A model generated the notes under the pieces. It ran no database searches, was not told the origin of the DNA, and saw only the letters and a list, made by a program, of their open reading frames with translations. DNA of 48,168 bases. Origin: Fortiea sp. LEGE XX443 (GTDB lineage: Bacteria > Cyanobacteriota > Cyanobacteriia > Cyanobacteriales > Nostocaceae). This document shows, one piece after another, positions 33,675-42,142 of this stretch; position 1 is the first letter of the stretch; each line of letters begins with the position of its first letter. The stretch spans positions 1 to 48,168 of the forward strand of contig NZ_JADEXZ010000046.1 in assembly GCF_015206815.1 (NCBI RefSeq), read 5' to 3'. The position numbers were made by a program, and so were the translations under genes.

Positions 33675-33713
33675 GTAGTGCTGAGTGCTGTACACTGAGC
33701 GCAGCCGAAGTGT
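33675..33713. repeat. GAGTGCT repeats and small hairpin upstream of psaX
   Basis: TAGTGCTGAGTGCTG carries two GAGTGCT-type heptamers, the same unit as in the helicase gene at 8662-8682. It is followed by ACACT...AGTGT (33692-33713), a 5-bp stem around GAGCGCAGCCGA, resembling short dispersed repeats of Nostocales. Confidence 0.6.
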
Positions 33714-33766
33714 GAGTCCTGAGTTAAGAGAGTTTTATATGTTTGGTTGTGATTTTGCTGTGAACA

Positions 33767-33794
33767 CTTCATACTTCACACTTCAGACTTCAGA
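33767..33794. repeat. Heptamer STRR (CTTCANA) overlapping the lipA stop codon
   Basis: CTTCATA, CTTCACA, CTTCAGA, CTTCAGA in tandem. On the minus strand lipA reads into it: its last residues (KSEV) and TGA stop (33776-33778) are encoded by the array. Confidence 0.8.
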
Positions 33795-34699
33795 TTTGTC
33801 TCTTCTCCTGCATGATAGGAACTCCGAACTAGAGGAGCGGAACGGACATGAGTGAATCCCATTTGCGATGCTAGGTTGCCAAGTTGCTCAAATTCTTCTG
33901 GAGTCCAGTATTTTTGTACTGGCAGATGTTCTAAGGAAGGACGCATATACTGGCCAATCGTTAGGCGATCGCATCCTACTGCTCTTAAATCTGCCATTGC
34001 TTCTTCCACTTCTTCCACGGTTTCTCCATGTCCCAGCATTAAACCGGACTTGGTGGGAATGGTCGGGTCAATTTCTTTCACTATAGCCAAGACTCGGAGG
34101 GAGCGATCGTATTTTGCCCCCCGACGGACTGGGCTAGTTAAACGCCGTACCGTCTCAATATTGTGATTAAAACAGGCTGGTTTGGCTGTGGCGATCATGG
34201 TAATCCGTTGACGTTGACCTTCTTCTCCCGCACCTGCACCGCCCCAAAAATCTGGTGTCAACACTTCAATTTGAGTGTCTGAGTTCAACTGCCTAATAGT
34301 TTCCATTGTTTTTACAAAGTGTCCTGCTCCTTGATCTGACAAATCATCACGAGCCACAGAAGTCAATACCACATAACGCAATCCTAAAAGCTGGACTGCC
34401 TCTGCTACCTTTTGTGGTTCTTCTAAGTCAAGAGGCATTGGCGCGTGACCTTTATCAACTTGACAAAAAGCACAAGAACGTGTGCATGTTGGCCCCATGA
34501 GTAAAAAAGTTGCCGTTTTTTGGGCGTAGCACTCTCCTCTGTTAGGGCAACGTCCTTCCTCGCAGATTGTATGAATCTGGCGTTGCTTAATAATGCGTTG
34601 TACAGTTGAGATTTCACTGGCTTTGCCAATGGGGCGACGTAACCAGCTAGGCATGGCCATAATTTCTGACTTGGATTGGGCTGGTTGTAACGAAGTCAT
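33776..34699 (-). CDS. lipA: Lipoyl synthase
   Basis: About 307 aa from the ATG at 34699 (a TTG frame extends to 34738). Radical-SAM enzyme that inserts two sulfurs into octanoyl groups on lipoyl domains. Both iron-sulfur clusters are visible: the auxiliary cluster ligands C-x4-C-x5-C in [12 protein letters not shown] and the radical-SAM CxxxCxxC in CTRSCAFC, plus the C-terminal RSSYHAGE, whose serine ligates the auxiliary cluster. Also [10 protein letters not shown] and [25 protein letters not shown]. The extreme C-terminus after the RSSYH motif is translated from a heptamer repeat. Cyanobacteria often have two LipA paralogues; which one this is cannot be told. Confidence 0.95.
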   Translation of the reverse strand: MTSLQPAQSKSEIMAMPSWLRRPIGKASEISTVQRIIKQRQIHTICEEGRCPNRGECYAQKTATFLLMGPTCTRSCAFCQVDKGHAPMPLDLEEPQKVAEAVQLLGLRYVVLTSVARDDLSDQGAGHFVKTMETIRQLNSDTQIEVLTPDFWGGAGAGEEGQRQRITMIATAKPACFNHNIETVRRLTSPVRRGAKYDRSLRVLAIVKEIDPTIPTKSGLMLGHGETVEEVEEAMADLRAVGCDRLTIGQYMRPSLEHLPVQKYWTPEEFEQLGNLASQMGFTHVRSAPLVRSSYHAGEETNLKSEV

Positions 34700-34865
34700 A
34701 GATATCCCAGGTGATTCTAAAAGTAGAGCAAGGTTCAAGCCTTAAATATCACCATGACACAATCTGCGAAGACTACGGGGACAAGTTTTACAAAACACTG
34801 CTAATAAAGCCATTTATACCGAAATATACTATCCCCCAATCCATAACAAATTTGGATATAGTGGG

Positions 34866-35567
34866 ATGACTCTCAAGGTCAAGCGGCATAGCCGTTATTT
34901 AAACTTAAATTTTCTGTTAGAGAAATCAGTTGTGGCTAGTAACAAAATTTTAGTTATCGATGACACTACCGTTGTCAGGGTAAAAGTACGAGAAATGTTG
35001 CCTCCAGGTAACTTTGAGGTATTAGAAGCTAAAGACGGGGTGGAAGGACTCAATTTTATCCGTCAAGAAAAACTCAGCTTGATTATGTTAGATTTCCTGC
35101 TACCTAAAATGAGTGGTTGGGAAGTTTTTCAACAAATTCAAGCCCAGCCTGAGTTAAGAAAAATTCCTTTAGTGATCATGTCTGGTCGTAAGGAAGAGGT
35201 GACGGAAAAAATCACTGAACCATTTGAATATTTTGATTTTCTAGGGAAACCATTTGATAAAAAACAGTTGATTGATGCTATTAAATCAGCGATGGCTAAA
35301 GCTAAACTGCCACGTCAAGAGCCAGTTTTGGTCGGAGCAGTTGCTGCTAAAAATGGTACAGGTGCAGTTGCGATCGCCGAGCATGGTACAGTAGCCACAG
35401 TTAGTATTGAAAGTCCTCCATTAATAACAAAATCTCCCTCTGAAGCAGATTCTTTGGTAGAGATTAAAGCGCTGAATGAGAAAATTGTCAAAATGCAAGC
35501 TGAAATAGAAGGCTTGAAAAAACAGTTAACTCAGGTAGTAACCTTTATTAAGCAGAAAATTAAGTAG
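34866..35567 (+). CDS. Response regulator with C-terminal coiled coil
   Basis: A 233-aa (from ATG) or 211-aa (from GTG at 34932) protein. The receiver domain begins NKILVIDDTTVVRVKVREML, has its phosphoacceptor Asp in LIMLDFLLPKMSGWEVF and lysine in FLGKPFDKKQL. The GTG start would put the receiver right at the N-terminus, as is usual. After ~145 comes an Ala/Thr-rich linker, then a coiled coil (LVEIKALNEKIVKMQAEIEGLKK region) to the end. It lacks a DNA-binding domain. The coiled coil suggests dimerisation or docking to a larger complex. Isolated gene. Confidence 0.85.
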   Translation: MTLKVKRHSRYLNLNFLLEKSVVASNKILVIDDTTVVRVKVREMLPPGNFEVLEAKDGVEGLNFIRQEKLSLIMLDFLLPKMSGWEVFQQIQAQPELRKIPLVIMSGRKEEVTEKITEPFEYFDFLGKPFDKKQLIDAIKSAMAKAKLPRQEPVLVGAVAAKNGTGAVAIAEHGTVATVSIESPPLITKSPSEADSLVEIKALNEKIVKMQAEIEGLKKQLTQVVTFIKQKIK

Positions 35568-35820
35568 TTGTCATGAACTGGGCATACCAGAACACATGAA
35601 AAATGGATTGAAAATTAGGGATTAGGGATGAGAAATGAGTCTTTTTAACTCAGCATTTTTTTAAAGTTTTGCAAGTCAGCTAATCATAAAAATGCCTTTT
35701 TTTTCTACACCCTAAACCCTTTTTCAAGCTAAAGTTAATATTTATTTTTTCTATTCTGTACATCTTTATACAGAATTGGTATAAAATAATAAACTAAATA
35801 TGTGCTGATTAACATGACTA

Positions 35821-35994
35821 ATGACTAGCGATCGCCTTGCCATTTTCTCATTTTTCGCTGGTTCGGGTTTTCTTAATTTAGGCTTTGAAGCTAACGGCTT
35901 TAATATTGTCTATGTCAAGGAAATTTTTTCTCCTTCTTATTCAAGAAAATTCAGCAGTACATTCATTTGTTTACTTTTTGAGCTAAATCTGTAG
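35821..35994 (+). pseudogene. N-terminal stub of a DNA C5-cytosine methyltransferase
   Basis: A 57-codon open frame from ATG 35821: RLAIFSFFAGSGFLNLGFEANGF (shown in part) is motif I of C5-cytosine DNA methyltransferases (SAM-binding FAGxGxxxLGFExxGF), followed by NIVYVKEIFSPS, where a (V/N)E acidic residue would bind the ribose. After about 40 residues the match ends and an unrelated tail runs to a stop at 35994, inside the 3' end of the convergent secreted-protein gene. The PC catalytic motif and all later motifs are absent, so this is a truncated remnant. Confidence 0.75.
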
Positions 35995-36516
35995 ATTTTG
36001 CGGAGAAGAAAGTTTTTTATTCATCTGTACTGACAAATTTGTATCACGAATCACAGGTATATTAACTGCTGCTATAGAAGCTAATTGAGATGGTGCTTTC
36101 GATTCTCTAGCAAGATTATTTGATGGTAGTTCAGCATTAACGTTATTCATGCCAAGGTAGCCAATACTCTGTAAATTATTTTCCGTTCGCTGTACGTTCA
36201 CTGTATTGAAATTATTTCTAATATAATTACCACTGATTCTGTTAGTTGATAAGTTTGATAATGGGTTACTCATGGTATTGATGATCTTTCCGCCTGTTGT
36301 AGATATCATTCTTTGCTCAACAGATAACGTGGCTTCTTGATCTTCATCCTTTCGCCTATTATTCCTCTTCACAGATTTAGTATTAACAGGTCTAGTAGGC
36401 ATGGCAATAACTGGTTTTATATTTGTACTGAAGATTGTTCCAAATATAAGTAATGCTATGTAGCATCGATTTTTATTGAGTAACATAAAAGTTTTGATAT
36501 GTTCTAGTAATCTCAT
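35983..36516 (-). CDS. Exported low-complexity protein, unknown function
   Basis: A 177-aa protein with an N-terminal signal peptide or anchor (CYIALLIFGTIFSTNIKPVIAMP; cleavage likely after VIA). The rest is hydrophilic, with a basic patch (KSVKRNNRRK) and long Asn/Ser-rich stretches (e.g. NPLSNLSTNRISGNYIRNNF). No domain is recognised. The low-complexity, Asn-rich make-up suggests an unstructured secreted protein. A perfect hairpin (36524-36552) sits 7 nt before the ATG, so the start may be structurally masked; an ATG at 36486 is the alternative. The 3' end overlaps the methyltransferase stub by 12 nt. Confidence 0.6.
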   Translation of the reverse strand: MRLLEHIKTFMLLNKNRCYIALLIFGTIFSTNIKPVIAMPTRPVNTKSVKRNNRRKDEDQEATLSVEQRMISTTGGKIINTMSNPLSNLSTNRISGNYIRNNFNTVNVQRTENNLQSIGYLGMNNVNAELPSNNLARESKAPSQLASIAAVNIPVIRDTNLSVQMNKKLSSPQNLQI

Positions 36517-36523
36517 TCAGATG

Positions 36524-36552
36524 CTCTATTCCTTGTTCTACAAGGAATAGAG
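36524..36552. promoter_or_regulatory. Perfect 13-bp hairpin just upstream of a start codon
   Basis: CTCTATTCCTTGT (36524-36536), loop TCT, and the exact complement (36540-36552). On the minus strand it lies 7 nt before the ATG at 36516, exactly where a ribosome-binding site would be; the stem contains AAGGAAT/ACAAGG. It could hide the ribosome-binding site in mRNA, or be a palindromic operator. No T-run to suggest a terminator. Confidence 0.6.
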
Positions 36553-36786
36553 TATAGGAAATAGAAATTTACTTATTTTTGCAATGTCTAAGAGGAAGCC
36601 TGTATGAGAAAAACAGCTTTTAGCTATAAATATTTGTGACTTTAAGTGCGATTCTATAAAGATAAGTCAAGTTTTATGATGAAAAGTTAAATTTAAATTA
36701 AATTTTTAATAGAGAAATTACTTCAATCAAATGACTGAACCCATCACTGCTTTTTAGAAGACAAACCAAGGGGTAAGCTCAAAACC

Positions 36787-36917
36787 TAAGTAGAAAGGTG
36801 CAAATAAACCGAACTATGTAACGGAAAGTAAAGTAGCTTGAAAACCTCTTCCCTTCTGCCTTCTGCCCTCTGCCTCCTGCCTTGTCATAACGACAATTTT
36901 TAACACCGACCTACTTA
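36787..36917 (+). repeat. MITE-like element, copy A (131 bp)
   Basis: Bounded by imperfect terminal inverted repeats TAAGTAGAAAGGTG and CACCGACCTACTTA (form TAAGTAGnnnGGTG). The inside contains CAAATAAACCGAACTATGTA, a heptamer array (TTCTGCC-type, around 36848-36882) and TTGTCATAACGACAATTTTTAA. An almost identical copy lies inverted at 45036-45159. It carries no coding sequence. Copy A has one more heptamer than copy B. Confidence 0.82.
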
Positions 36918-37068
36918 CCCTTAATTTTTAACTCTACAAGATTTTTCATAGGTAACTGCTATCAATCTAGGCAGTTTTTATCACACTCCTGGTATTCTAA
37001 ACGCTGTTTACCCTGCGATCACCCGTTATTTTTGAGAGAATGTTTTAAAAGTTGACAGCAGTCAAAAA

Positions 37069-37161
37069 TCAGGCAGTTTGTCTGACCATAATACGAATCA
37101 TGGCAATATAAATGAACATCTCTAAGATTTCCGGGAGGCGTTCATGATCCTTACTCAAACG
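37069..37161 (-). pseudogene. C-terminal remnant of an IS5-type transposase
   Basis: On the minus strand 30 codons read RLSKDHERLPEILEMFIYIA then MIRIMVRQTA and stop. This matches the C-terminus of IS5-family transposases (RRLSKDYERLPESSEAMIYLAMIRLMLRRLA pattern, recalled). Upstream codons are out of frame and no catalytic motif is present. It is a dead fragment marking a former insertion beside deoC. Confidence 0.65.
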
Positions 37162-37315
37162 TCCTTTTAGATTCGGGTAAAAGAAGGAAAATTACATCTC
37201 ACATTCAGCGAACGGAGTAGTTGGCACGCTAAATTTGTAATAGATATGATTTAATATATAATAAAGTGTATTAATTTTTTATAAAGTTTAATAATCTTCA
37301 TAGGCAAAAGACTCA

Positions 37316-37996
37316 ATGGCAGCAGGCTATCCAGATATTGATATTGCGCCATTTATCGATCACGCCCTGTTAACGCCAACGGCCACTCCAGAGCAGGTTG
37401 AGCAATGGTGTGAACAAGCATATAGATTTAATTTTGCAGCGGTTTGCATTTATCCTACCTACGTTAAGCAAGTAGCAGAACTCCTCAAAGGGAAAAAGCC
37501 GAAAGTTTGTACAGTCATTGGCTTTCCGACTGGGGCGACAACTTCAGCCGTTAAGCTGTATGAAGCTCAGGAAGCGGTAGAAAATGGAGCTACTGAGTTG
37601 GATGTAGTGCTTAACTTAGGCTGGTTGAAGGTTGGCAAAACCGAGGAAGTTCACCGAGAAATTGCCGAGATTTGCGAAGAAACAGGGCAAACAGTTAAGG
37701 TAATTTTGGAAACCAGCCTGCTGACGGATGCGGAAAAAAAACTAGCAGCAGAAATATGTATGGATGCGGGGGCAGCATTCCTAAAAACTAGTACAGGTTG
37801 GAATGGCGGAGCAACAGTAGAAGATGTGCATTTTTTAAAAGAATTAGTACGAGAGAGAATAGGAATTAAAGCTTCAGGGGGTATTCGGACTCATGAGCAA
37901 GCCCTAGACTTAATCATAGAAGGTGCAACCAGATTGGGTACATCTCGTGGTATCGATTTGATTCGCCAGCGCGATAATCTAAAGAAAGGGGAATAG
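37316..37996 (+). CDS. deoC: Deoxyribose-phosphate aldolase
   Basis: A 226-aa class I aldolase that splits 2-deoxyribose 5-phosphate into glyceraldehyde 3-phosphate and acetaldehyde. Family elements: [73 protein letters not shown], then the Schiff-base lysine in [10 protein letters not shown] and the phosphate-binding [13 protein letters not shown]. Complete and of normal length. The 81-bp spacer to recO is made of heptamer repeats; co-transcription with recO is likely. Confidence 0.96.
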   Translation: MAAGYPDIDIAPFIDHALLTPTATPEQVEQWCEQAYRFNFAAVCIYPTYVKQVAELLKGKKPKVCTVIGFPTGATTSAVKLYEAQEAVENGATELDVVLNLGWLKVGKTEEVHREIAEICEETGQTVKVILETSLLTDAEKKLAAEICMDAGAAFLKTSTGWNGGATVEDVHFLKELVRERIGIKASGGIRTHEQALDLIIEGATRLGTSRGIDLIRQRDNLKKGE

Positions 37997-38000
37997 TCAT

Positions 38001-38077
38001 TTTGTCCTTTGTCCTGAGCTAATGACTAACGACTTATGACTCATGGCTAATGATCGATGACTAATGACTAATGACTC
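38001..38077. repeat. Heptamer STRR spacer (TTTGTCC and TAATGAC) filling deoC-recO gap
   Basis: Starts four bases after the deoC stop with two perfect TTTGTCC units (38001-38014), then about eight exact or degenerate TAATGAC units up to and including the recO ATG (38078). The whole spacer is repeat DNA; there is no good ribosome-binding site outside it. Confidence 0.85.
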
Positions 38078-38989
38078 ATGAGTAAAACTTATAAAGCAAC
38101 TGGAATTAATCTTAAAACTCAAGTGCTGGGAGAGTCAGACAAAATAGTGACCATTTTGACACGAGAGTTCGGTCTGATTCGAGCAGTTGCACCAGGGGCG
38201 CGCAAGCATAACTCTAGCCTTGGTGGTAGGAGTGGAATGTTTGTGGTGAATGAACTACTGATCGCCAAAGGGCGATCGCTCGATAAAATTACTCAAGCAC
38301 AAACTCTCAAAACCTATCCCGGATTGGCTAAAGATTTAGGAAAATTAGCCGCAGGTCAGTATTTAACAGAAATAGTCATATCTCAAGCTTTGAGTGAACA
38401 ACCCCAAGAAGAACTTTATGATTTACTCAATGAATACCTACATCGGTTAGAAATACTCTCAAAAACTGAGATATCTGGTATTTACGGATACCTAGCTCAT
38501 GGGGTATTTCAGCTTTTAGCCTTGGCAGGACTGACACCTCAAATCCAAACGTGTTGTCTGACTCAACGCTCCTTAACACCAGATTTTGTAAATCCCAAAT
38601 GGCAAGTAGGATTTAGTGTTGCGGCTGGTGGAGCAATTTGTTTGGAGGCTTGGGAACATTTACGCAGAAAACAGGAGATAGAAAGGTGGGAAGATAGAGA
38701 TGATCCCCAGCTTTCCTCATCGCCGCCTTCTCCTATCCCTAGTTACGAGACTGTTGTCCATAGACAAGAAATTCCAGTAATTTCCAGTCGTCTGAGTGCT
38801 ACAGAATTTGCTCTGCTCCAACAGTTGTCACAACCAGAGATAATGCAGATTGATGCAGTTAGAGATAATGACTGGTTATCTATTGAGCAGATTTTGCGCC
38901 AGTATGCTCAGTATCATCTAGGCCACTTGATTCGCTCCGCTACCCTGATTGACTCTTATTTTGCTGCCAACCATGATGCAACCATCTGA
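38078..38989 (+). CDS. recO: DNA repair protein RecO
   Basis: A 303-aa recombination mediator that helps load RecA with RecF/RecR. N-terminal OB fold: [39 protein letters not shown] and [29 protein letters not shown]. Then a helical domain (GQYLTEIV...[15 protein letters not shown]). The zinc-finger region is reduced: CC in [12 protein letters not shown] and C in [10 protein letters not shown] low-complexity insert ([20 protein letters not shown], ~205-225) is probably a loop of repeat origin. The true start is the ATG in the repeat spacer, since the conserved N-terminus begins there. Confidence 0.93.
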   Translation: MSKTYKATGINLKTQVLGESDKIVTILTREFGLIRAVAPGARKHNSSLGGRSGMFVVNELLIAKGRSLDKITQAQTLKTYPGLAKDLGKLAAGQYLTEIVISQALSEQPQEELYDLLNEYLHRLEILSKTEISGIYGYLAHGVFQLLALAGLTPQIQTCCLTQRSLTPDFVNPKWQVGFSVAAGGAICLEAWEHLRRKQEIERWEDRDDPQLSSSPPSPIPSYETVVHRQEIPVISSRLSATEFALLQQLSQPEIMQIDAVRDNDWLSIEQILRQYAQYHLGHLIRSATLIDSYFAANHDATI

Positions 38990-40610
38990 TTTGGATAGAA
39001 AAATCCTGCCTTTATCACCAAGCCATGCCAAAAAACAGAGTAGGGCATCAGATCCCACTGTTAACAATAATCTGAGATCCATTCCCGCTTCTACAAATAG
39101 TCAAATTCACAATCACGAAATGTCAAAACCAGACATTTCGACAAATGGTAAACAGTGGAAATCGGAAAAATCCAAAACTGATGTGCCTAGTCAAGATGAT
39201 CAACAAGCTAACGATCCATTAATCAATGTTGAGAAAAGCGGCAATGAGGGTAGTTTGCCAGTAGATACTACTCCAGAAAAAGCAGATTGGAATGGATCAG
39301 GTGGTGAAGCAAAATCAGAAAACTTACAACAGCAGGGATTTTTACCTGTGTTGCAAAATCCAAATTTTCTGGCACTTTGGGGTGGTCAAGTGTTTTGCCA
39401 ACTGGCTGATAAAGTATATCTGGTATTGATGATTGCTTTAATTAATAGTCACTTTCAAGCAGGTAGTCAGAGCATTAGTGCTTGGGTGTCAGCGTTGATG
39501 ATGGCATTTACCATCCCAGCAGTATTATTTGGTTCTGTAGCTGGAGTGTTTGTAGATCGCTGGTCGAAAAAAGTAGTTTTGGTAGCATCAAATGTTTGGC
39601 GTGGCATTTTGGTTTTAATAATTCCGTTTTTGCTGTGGTTAACTCATGATTGGCAACCTATAGGAGTTTTGCCAGTAGGTTTTGCGATTATTCTAGGTGT
39701 AACTTTTTTAGTATCTACACTGACACAGTTTTTTGCCCCGGCGGAACAAGCAGCAATTCCTTTAGTAGTGGAAGAACAGCATTTACTTTCAGCCAATTCC
39801 CTTTACACAACAACCATGATGGCATCGGTGATTATTGGGTTTGCCATTGGGGAACCAATTTTAGCGATCGCTGATAATATTTGGGCGCAGTTTGGTGGTA
39901 ACAATGGACTGGGTAAAGAAATTTTAGTGGGTGGCAGTTATGCGATCGCTGGGATAATTTTAATGTTGTTGGCAACCAACGAAAAACCCCACCCTCCTGA
40001 CACAGAGTTTCCCCACGTTTTATCAGACTTACGGGATGGTTTCGCTTATCTCAAAGCCAATCATCATGTCCGTAATGCTTTAGTAAGACTAATTATTTTA
40101 TTTTCTGTCTTTGCAGCATTAACTGTCCTAGCCGTTCGCATGGCAGAAGTAATTCCTAACTTAAAAGCCTCCCAGTTTGGCTTTTTACTAGCAGCAGGCG
40201 GTGTGGGTATTGCAGCTGGAGCGACAATTCTTGGTCAGTTTGGGCAACGCTTCTCTTATTCTCAACTCGGCTTGTGTGGTTGTTTAGGGATGGCCGGAGC
40301 TTTAATTGGTCTTGCCTTATTTACAACACAATTATGGCTAGTCCTGCTGTTTGTGGCTATATTGGGCATTTTTGGGGCGCTCGTTGGGATTCCCATGCAA
40401 ACCGCTATTCAAACAGAAACTCCACCAGAAATGCGCGGTAAAGTCTTTGGCCTGCAAAATAATGTAATTAATATTGCTCTGACTTTACCTTTGGCATTAG
40501 CCGGTGTAGCAGAAACCTTTGTGGGATTGAAAGCCGTTTTTTTGGGATTAGCCGCGATCGTATTTTTTGGTGGTATCTTAACCTGGTATAACTCCCGTCA
40601 GTATTTATAA
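38973..40610 (+). CDS. MFS transporter with long hydrophilic N-terminal extension
   Basis: About 545 aa from the ATG at 38973, overlapping recO by 17 nt. Residues 1-~125 are polar and Ser/Asn/Lys-rich, with no predicted fold. The major facilitator core follows, starting [31 protein letters not shown], with about 12 helices; the loop motif is [20 protein letters not shown], matching the MFS A-type (DRxxRR) position with relaxed sequence. It resembles the NreB/enterobactin exporter-like (MFS_3) group. Substrate unknown. Tight overlap implies co-translation with recO, though no functional link is evident. Confidence 0.88.
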   Translation: MMQPSDLDRKILPLSPSHAKKQSRASDPTVNNNLRSIPASTNSQIHNHEMSKPDISTNGKQWKSEKSKTDVPSQDDQQANDPLINVEKSGNEGSLPVDTTPEKADWNGSGGEAKSENLQQQGFLPVLQNPNFLALWGGQVFCQLADKVYLVLMIALINSHFQAGSQSISAWVSALMMAFTIPAVLFGSVAGVFVDRWSKKVVLVASNVWRGILVLIIPFLLWLTHDWQPIGVLPVGFAIILGVTFLVSTLTQFFAPAEQAAIPLVVEEQHLLSANSLYTTTMMASVIIGFAIGEPILAIADNIWAQFGGNNGLGKEILVGGSYAIAGIILMLLATNEKPHPPDTEFPHVLSDLRDGFAYLKANHHVRNALVRLIILFSVFAALTVLAVRMAEVIPNLKASQFGFLLAAGGVGIAAGATILGQFGQRFSYSQLGLCGCLGMAGALIGLALFTTQLWLVLLFVAILGIFGALVGIPMQTAIQTETPPEMRGKVFGLQNNVINIALTLPLALAGVAETFVGLKAVFLGLAAIVFFGGILTWYNSRQYL

Positions 40611-40955
40611 AAAATAGGAGTTATTAATTAATTACTTGACAAAACTAATAATTTACTATTGACTTTGATTTCATGGTAAACTAAATCCACAAATAATTTA
40701 GTGCCTAGTCGCTGGGAATAAACCTGATATTACACAGAATTAAGTTGTATTCCAAGTGAAAAATCAGCAACTTATTCATTAAGATAAATCAAGCCGAAAA
40801 TCCATTGTTTTTATCAGTTGATACCCAACTTTAACAATGGCTTACATCGGTATTATTGTATCAAAAATCATCAAGTAAAATCAGGATCAAGTTAAATACA
40901 GCTAAGGCGCAAAACTAATAAATGAAACTAGCTTTCTTATAACTAACTTTAAAGA
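40611..40955. other. Intergenic, ~345 bp, upstream of GT4 gene
   Basis: AT-rich, no ORF of note, no palindrome or known repeat recognised. It probably holds the promoter of the glycosyltransferase gene. A -10-like TATTAT and several TTGA boxes occur, but no pair has good spacing that I can support. Confidence 0.5.
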
Positions 40956-42104
40956 ATGCGTATAGCCTGGATTGGAAAAAAATCGCCCTTTTGTGGCAAT
41001 GTCACCTACAGCCGAGAGATTACAAATGCTTTGCTAGATAGAGGACATCAAGTTAGTTTTCTTCACTTCGCTCAAGAAGAACCTGAACCAGACAACTGGC
41101 CGAAATTCCAAGAAGTTTCTCTACCCTTCATTTACAAGTCTCAGGTTTATACAATTCCCGCGCTGAAAGCAACCAAAGTTCTAACCGAATCGTTAAGGGA
41201 AATCAAACCGGACATAGTTCATGCTTCCTTGACTCTATCTCCGCTTGATTTTTTTCTACCAGAAATTTGCGAACAGCTAAATTTGCCTCTAGTTGCAACG
41301 TTTCACACACCGTTTGCAGGCAAAGGAGCAAAGCTCATATCAGGAACTCAACTGTTAGCTTATCAATTATATGCACCTTTTTTAGATAACTACGATCGCG
41401 TAATTGTATTTTCTCAAATTCAGCGAGAATTACTGGCAAGTATGAGTGTGCGGAAGGAAAATATTGCCGTTATTCCTAATGGTGTAGATACTGTCAAATA
41501 TTCCCCTGGATATTCTCAAATTAAAACAGAATTCAACGCTGAACGCTTATTTGTCTACCAAGGACGCGTAGCCCCAGAAAAAAATGTTGAAGCCCTCCTT
41601 CGAGCTTGGAAACAGTCGAATATGGGGACGGATAGTAAGTTATTAATTGTAGGTGATGGCCCTTTAAGAGCTTCTTTAGAACCATTTTATGGTTGGGAAT
41701 ATGGCATTATCTGGCTAGGTTTTATAGCTGAAGAAGAAAGACGCATCGAAATTTTACGGGGCGCGGATGTATTTATTTTGCCTTCTTTGGTAGAAGGTCT
41801 GTCTCTATCGTTATTAGAAGCAATGGCTTGTGGAGTCGCTTGTATAGCCACAGATGTAGGTGCAGATGGAGAAGTATTGGAAAAAGGGGCAGGCATAGTT
41901 TTAAATACTAAAACAGTGCGATCGCAATTGAAAACCCTATTGCCACTATGTCAAGATCATCCAGAGTTAACAACATTATTAGGGCAGAAGGCTAGAAAAC
42001 GCGTACTAGAAAGCTATACCCTGAGTAAGAATATTACTCAGCTAGAAGAATTATATAAGGAAATTTTAGTACAGCGACCTGTACATCTGAGTTGGGGTGC
42101 ATAG
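40956..42104 (+). CDS. Family 4 (GT-B) glycosyltransferase
   Basis: A 382-aa cytoplasmic enzyme. N-terminal Rossmann domain: MRIAWIGKKSPFCGNVTYSR, KPDIVHASLTLSPLDF, LVATFHTPFAGKGAK. C-terminal nucleotide-sugar domain: VIPNGVDTVKYSPG, VYQGRVAPEKNVEALLRAW, LLIVGDGPLR, IWLGFIAEEER, then FILPSLVEGLSLSLLEAMACG with the E-x7-E motif, and IATDVGADGEVL. This is a retaining GT4 enzyme. Cyanobacterial relatives act on membrane glycolipids or cell-surface sugars; donor and acceptor here are not assigned. The unusual SLTLSPLDF and FHTPF segments suggest a specific cyanobacterial subgroup. Confidence 0.9.
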   Translation: MRIAWIGKKSPFCGNVTYSREITNALLDRGHQVSFLHFAQEEPEPDNWPKFQEVSLPFIYKSQVYTIPALKATKVLTESLREIKPDIVHASLTLSPLDFFLPEICEQLNLPLVATFHTPFAGKGAKLISGTQLLAYQLYAPFLDNYDRVIVFSQIQRELLASMSVRKENIAVIPNGVDTVKYSPGYSQIKTEFNAERLFVYQGRVAPEKNVEALLRAWKQSNMGTDSKLLIVGDGPLRASLEPFYGWEYGIIWLGFIAEEERRIEILRGADVFILPSLVEGLSLSLLEAMACGVACIATDVGADGEVLEKGAGIVLNTKTVRSQLKTLLPLCQDHPELTTLLGQKARKRVLESYTLSKNITQLEELYKEILVQRPVHLSWGA

Positions 42105-42142
42105 GAGAAAATTAAATAGTAGCCTATGACTTTGTGACTTTT

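Larger units (their letters stand above)
36517..37315. other. Gene-free ~800 bp with mobile-element debris, upstream of deoC
   Basis: From left to right it holds the hairpin at 36524-36552, an AT-rich stretch, a MITE-like repeat (36787-36917), an IS5-type transposase remnant (37069-37161, minus strand) and a very AT-rich stretch (37235-37300) that probably contains the deoC promoter. No intact gene seen. Confidence 0.7.

Noticed and set aside
38001-38077. Possible small peptide genes from repeated ATG codons
   Set aside because: TAATGAC units generate ATG and stop codons by repetition; no open frame of useful length results.
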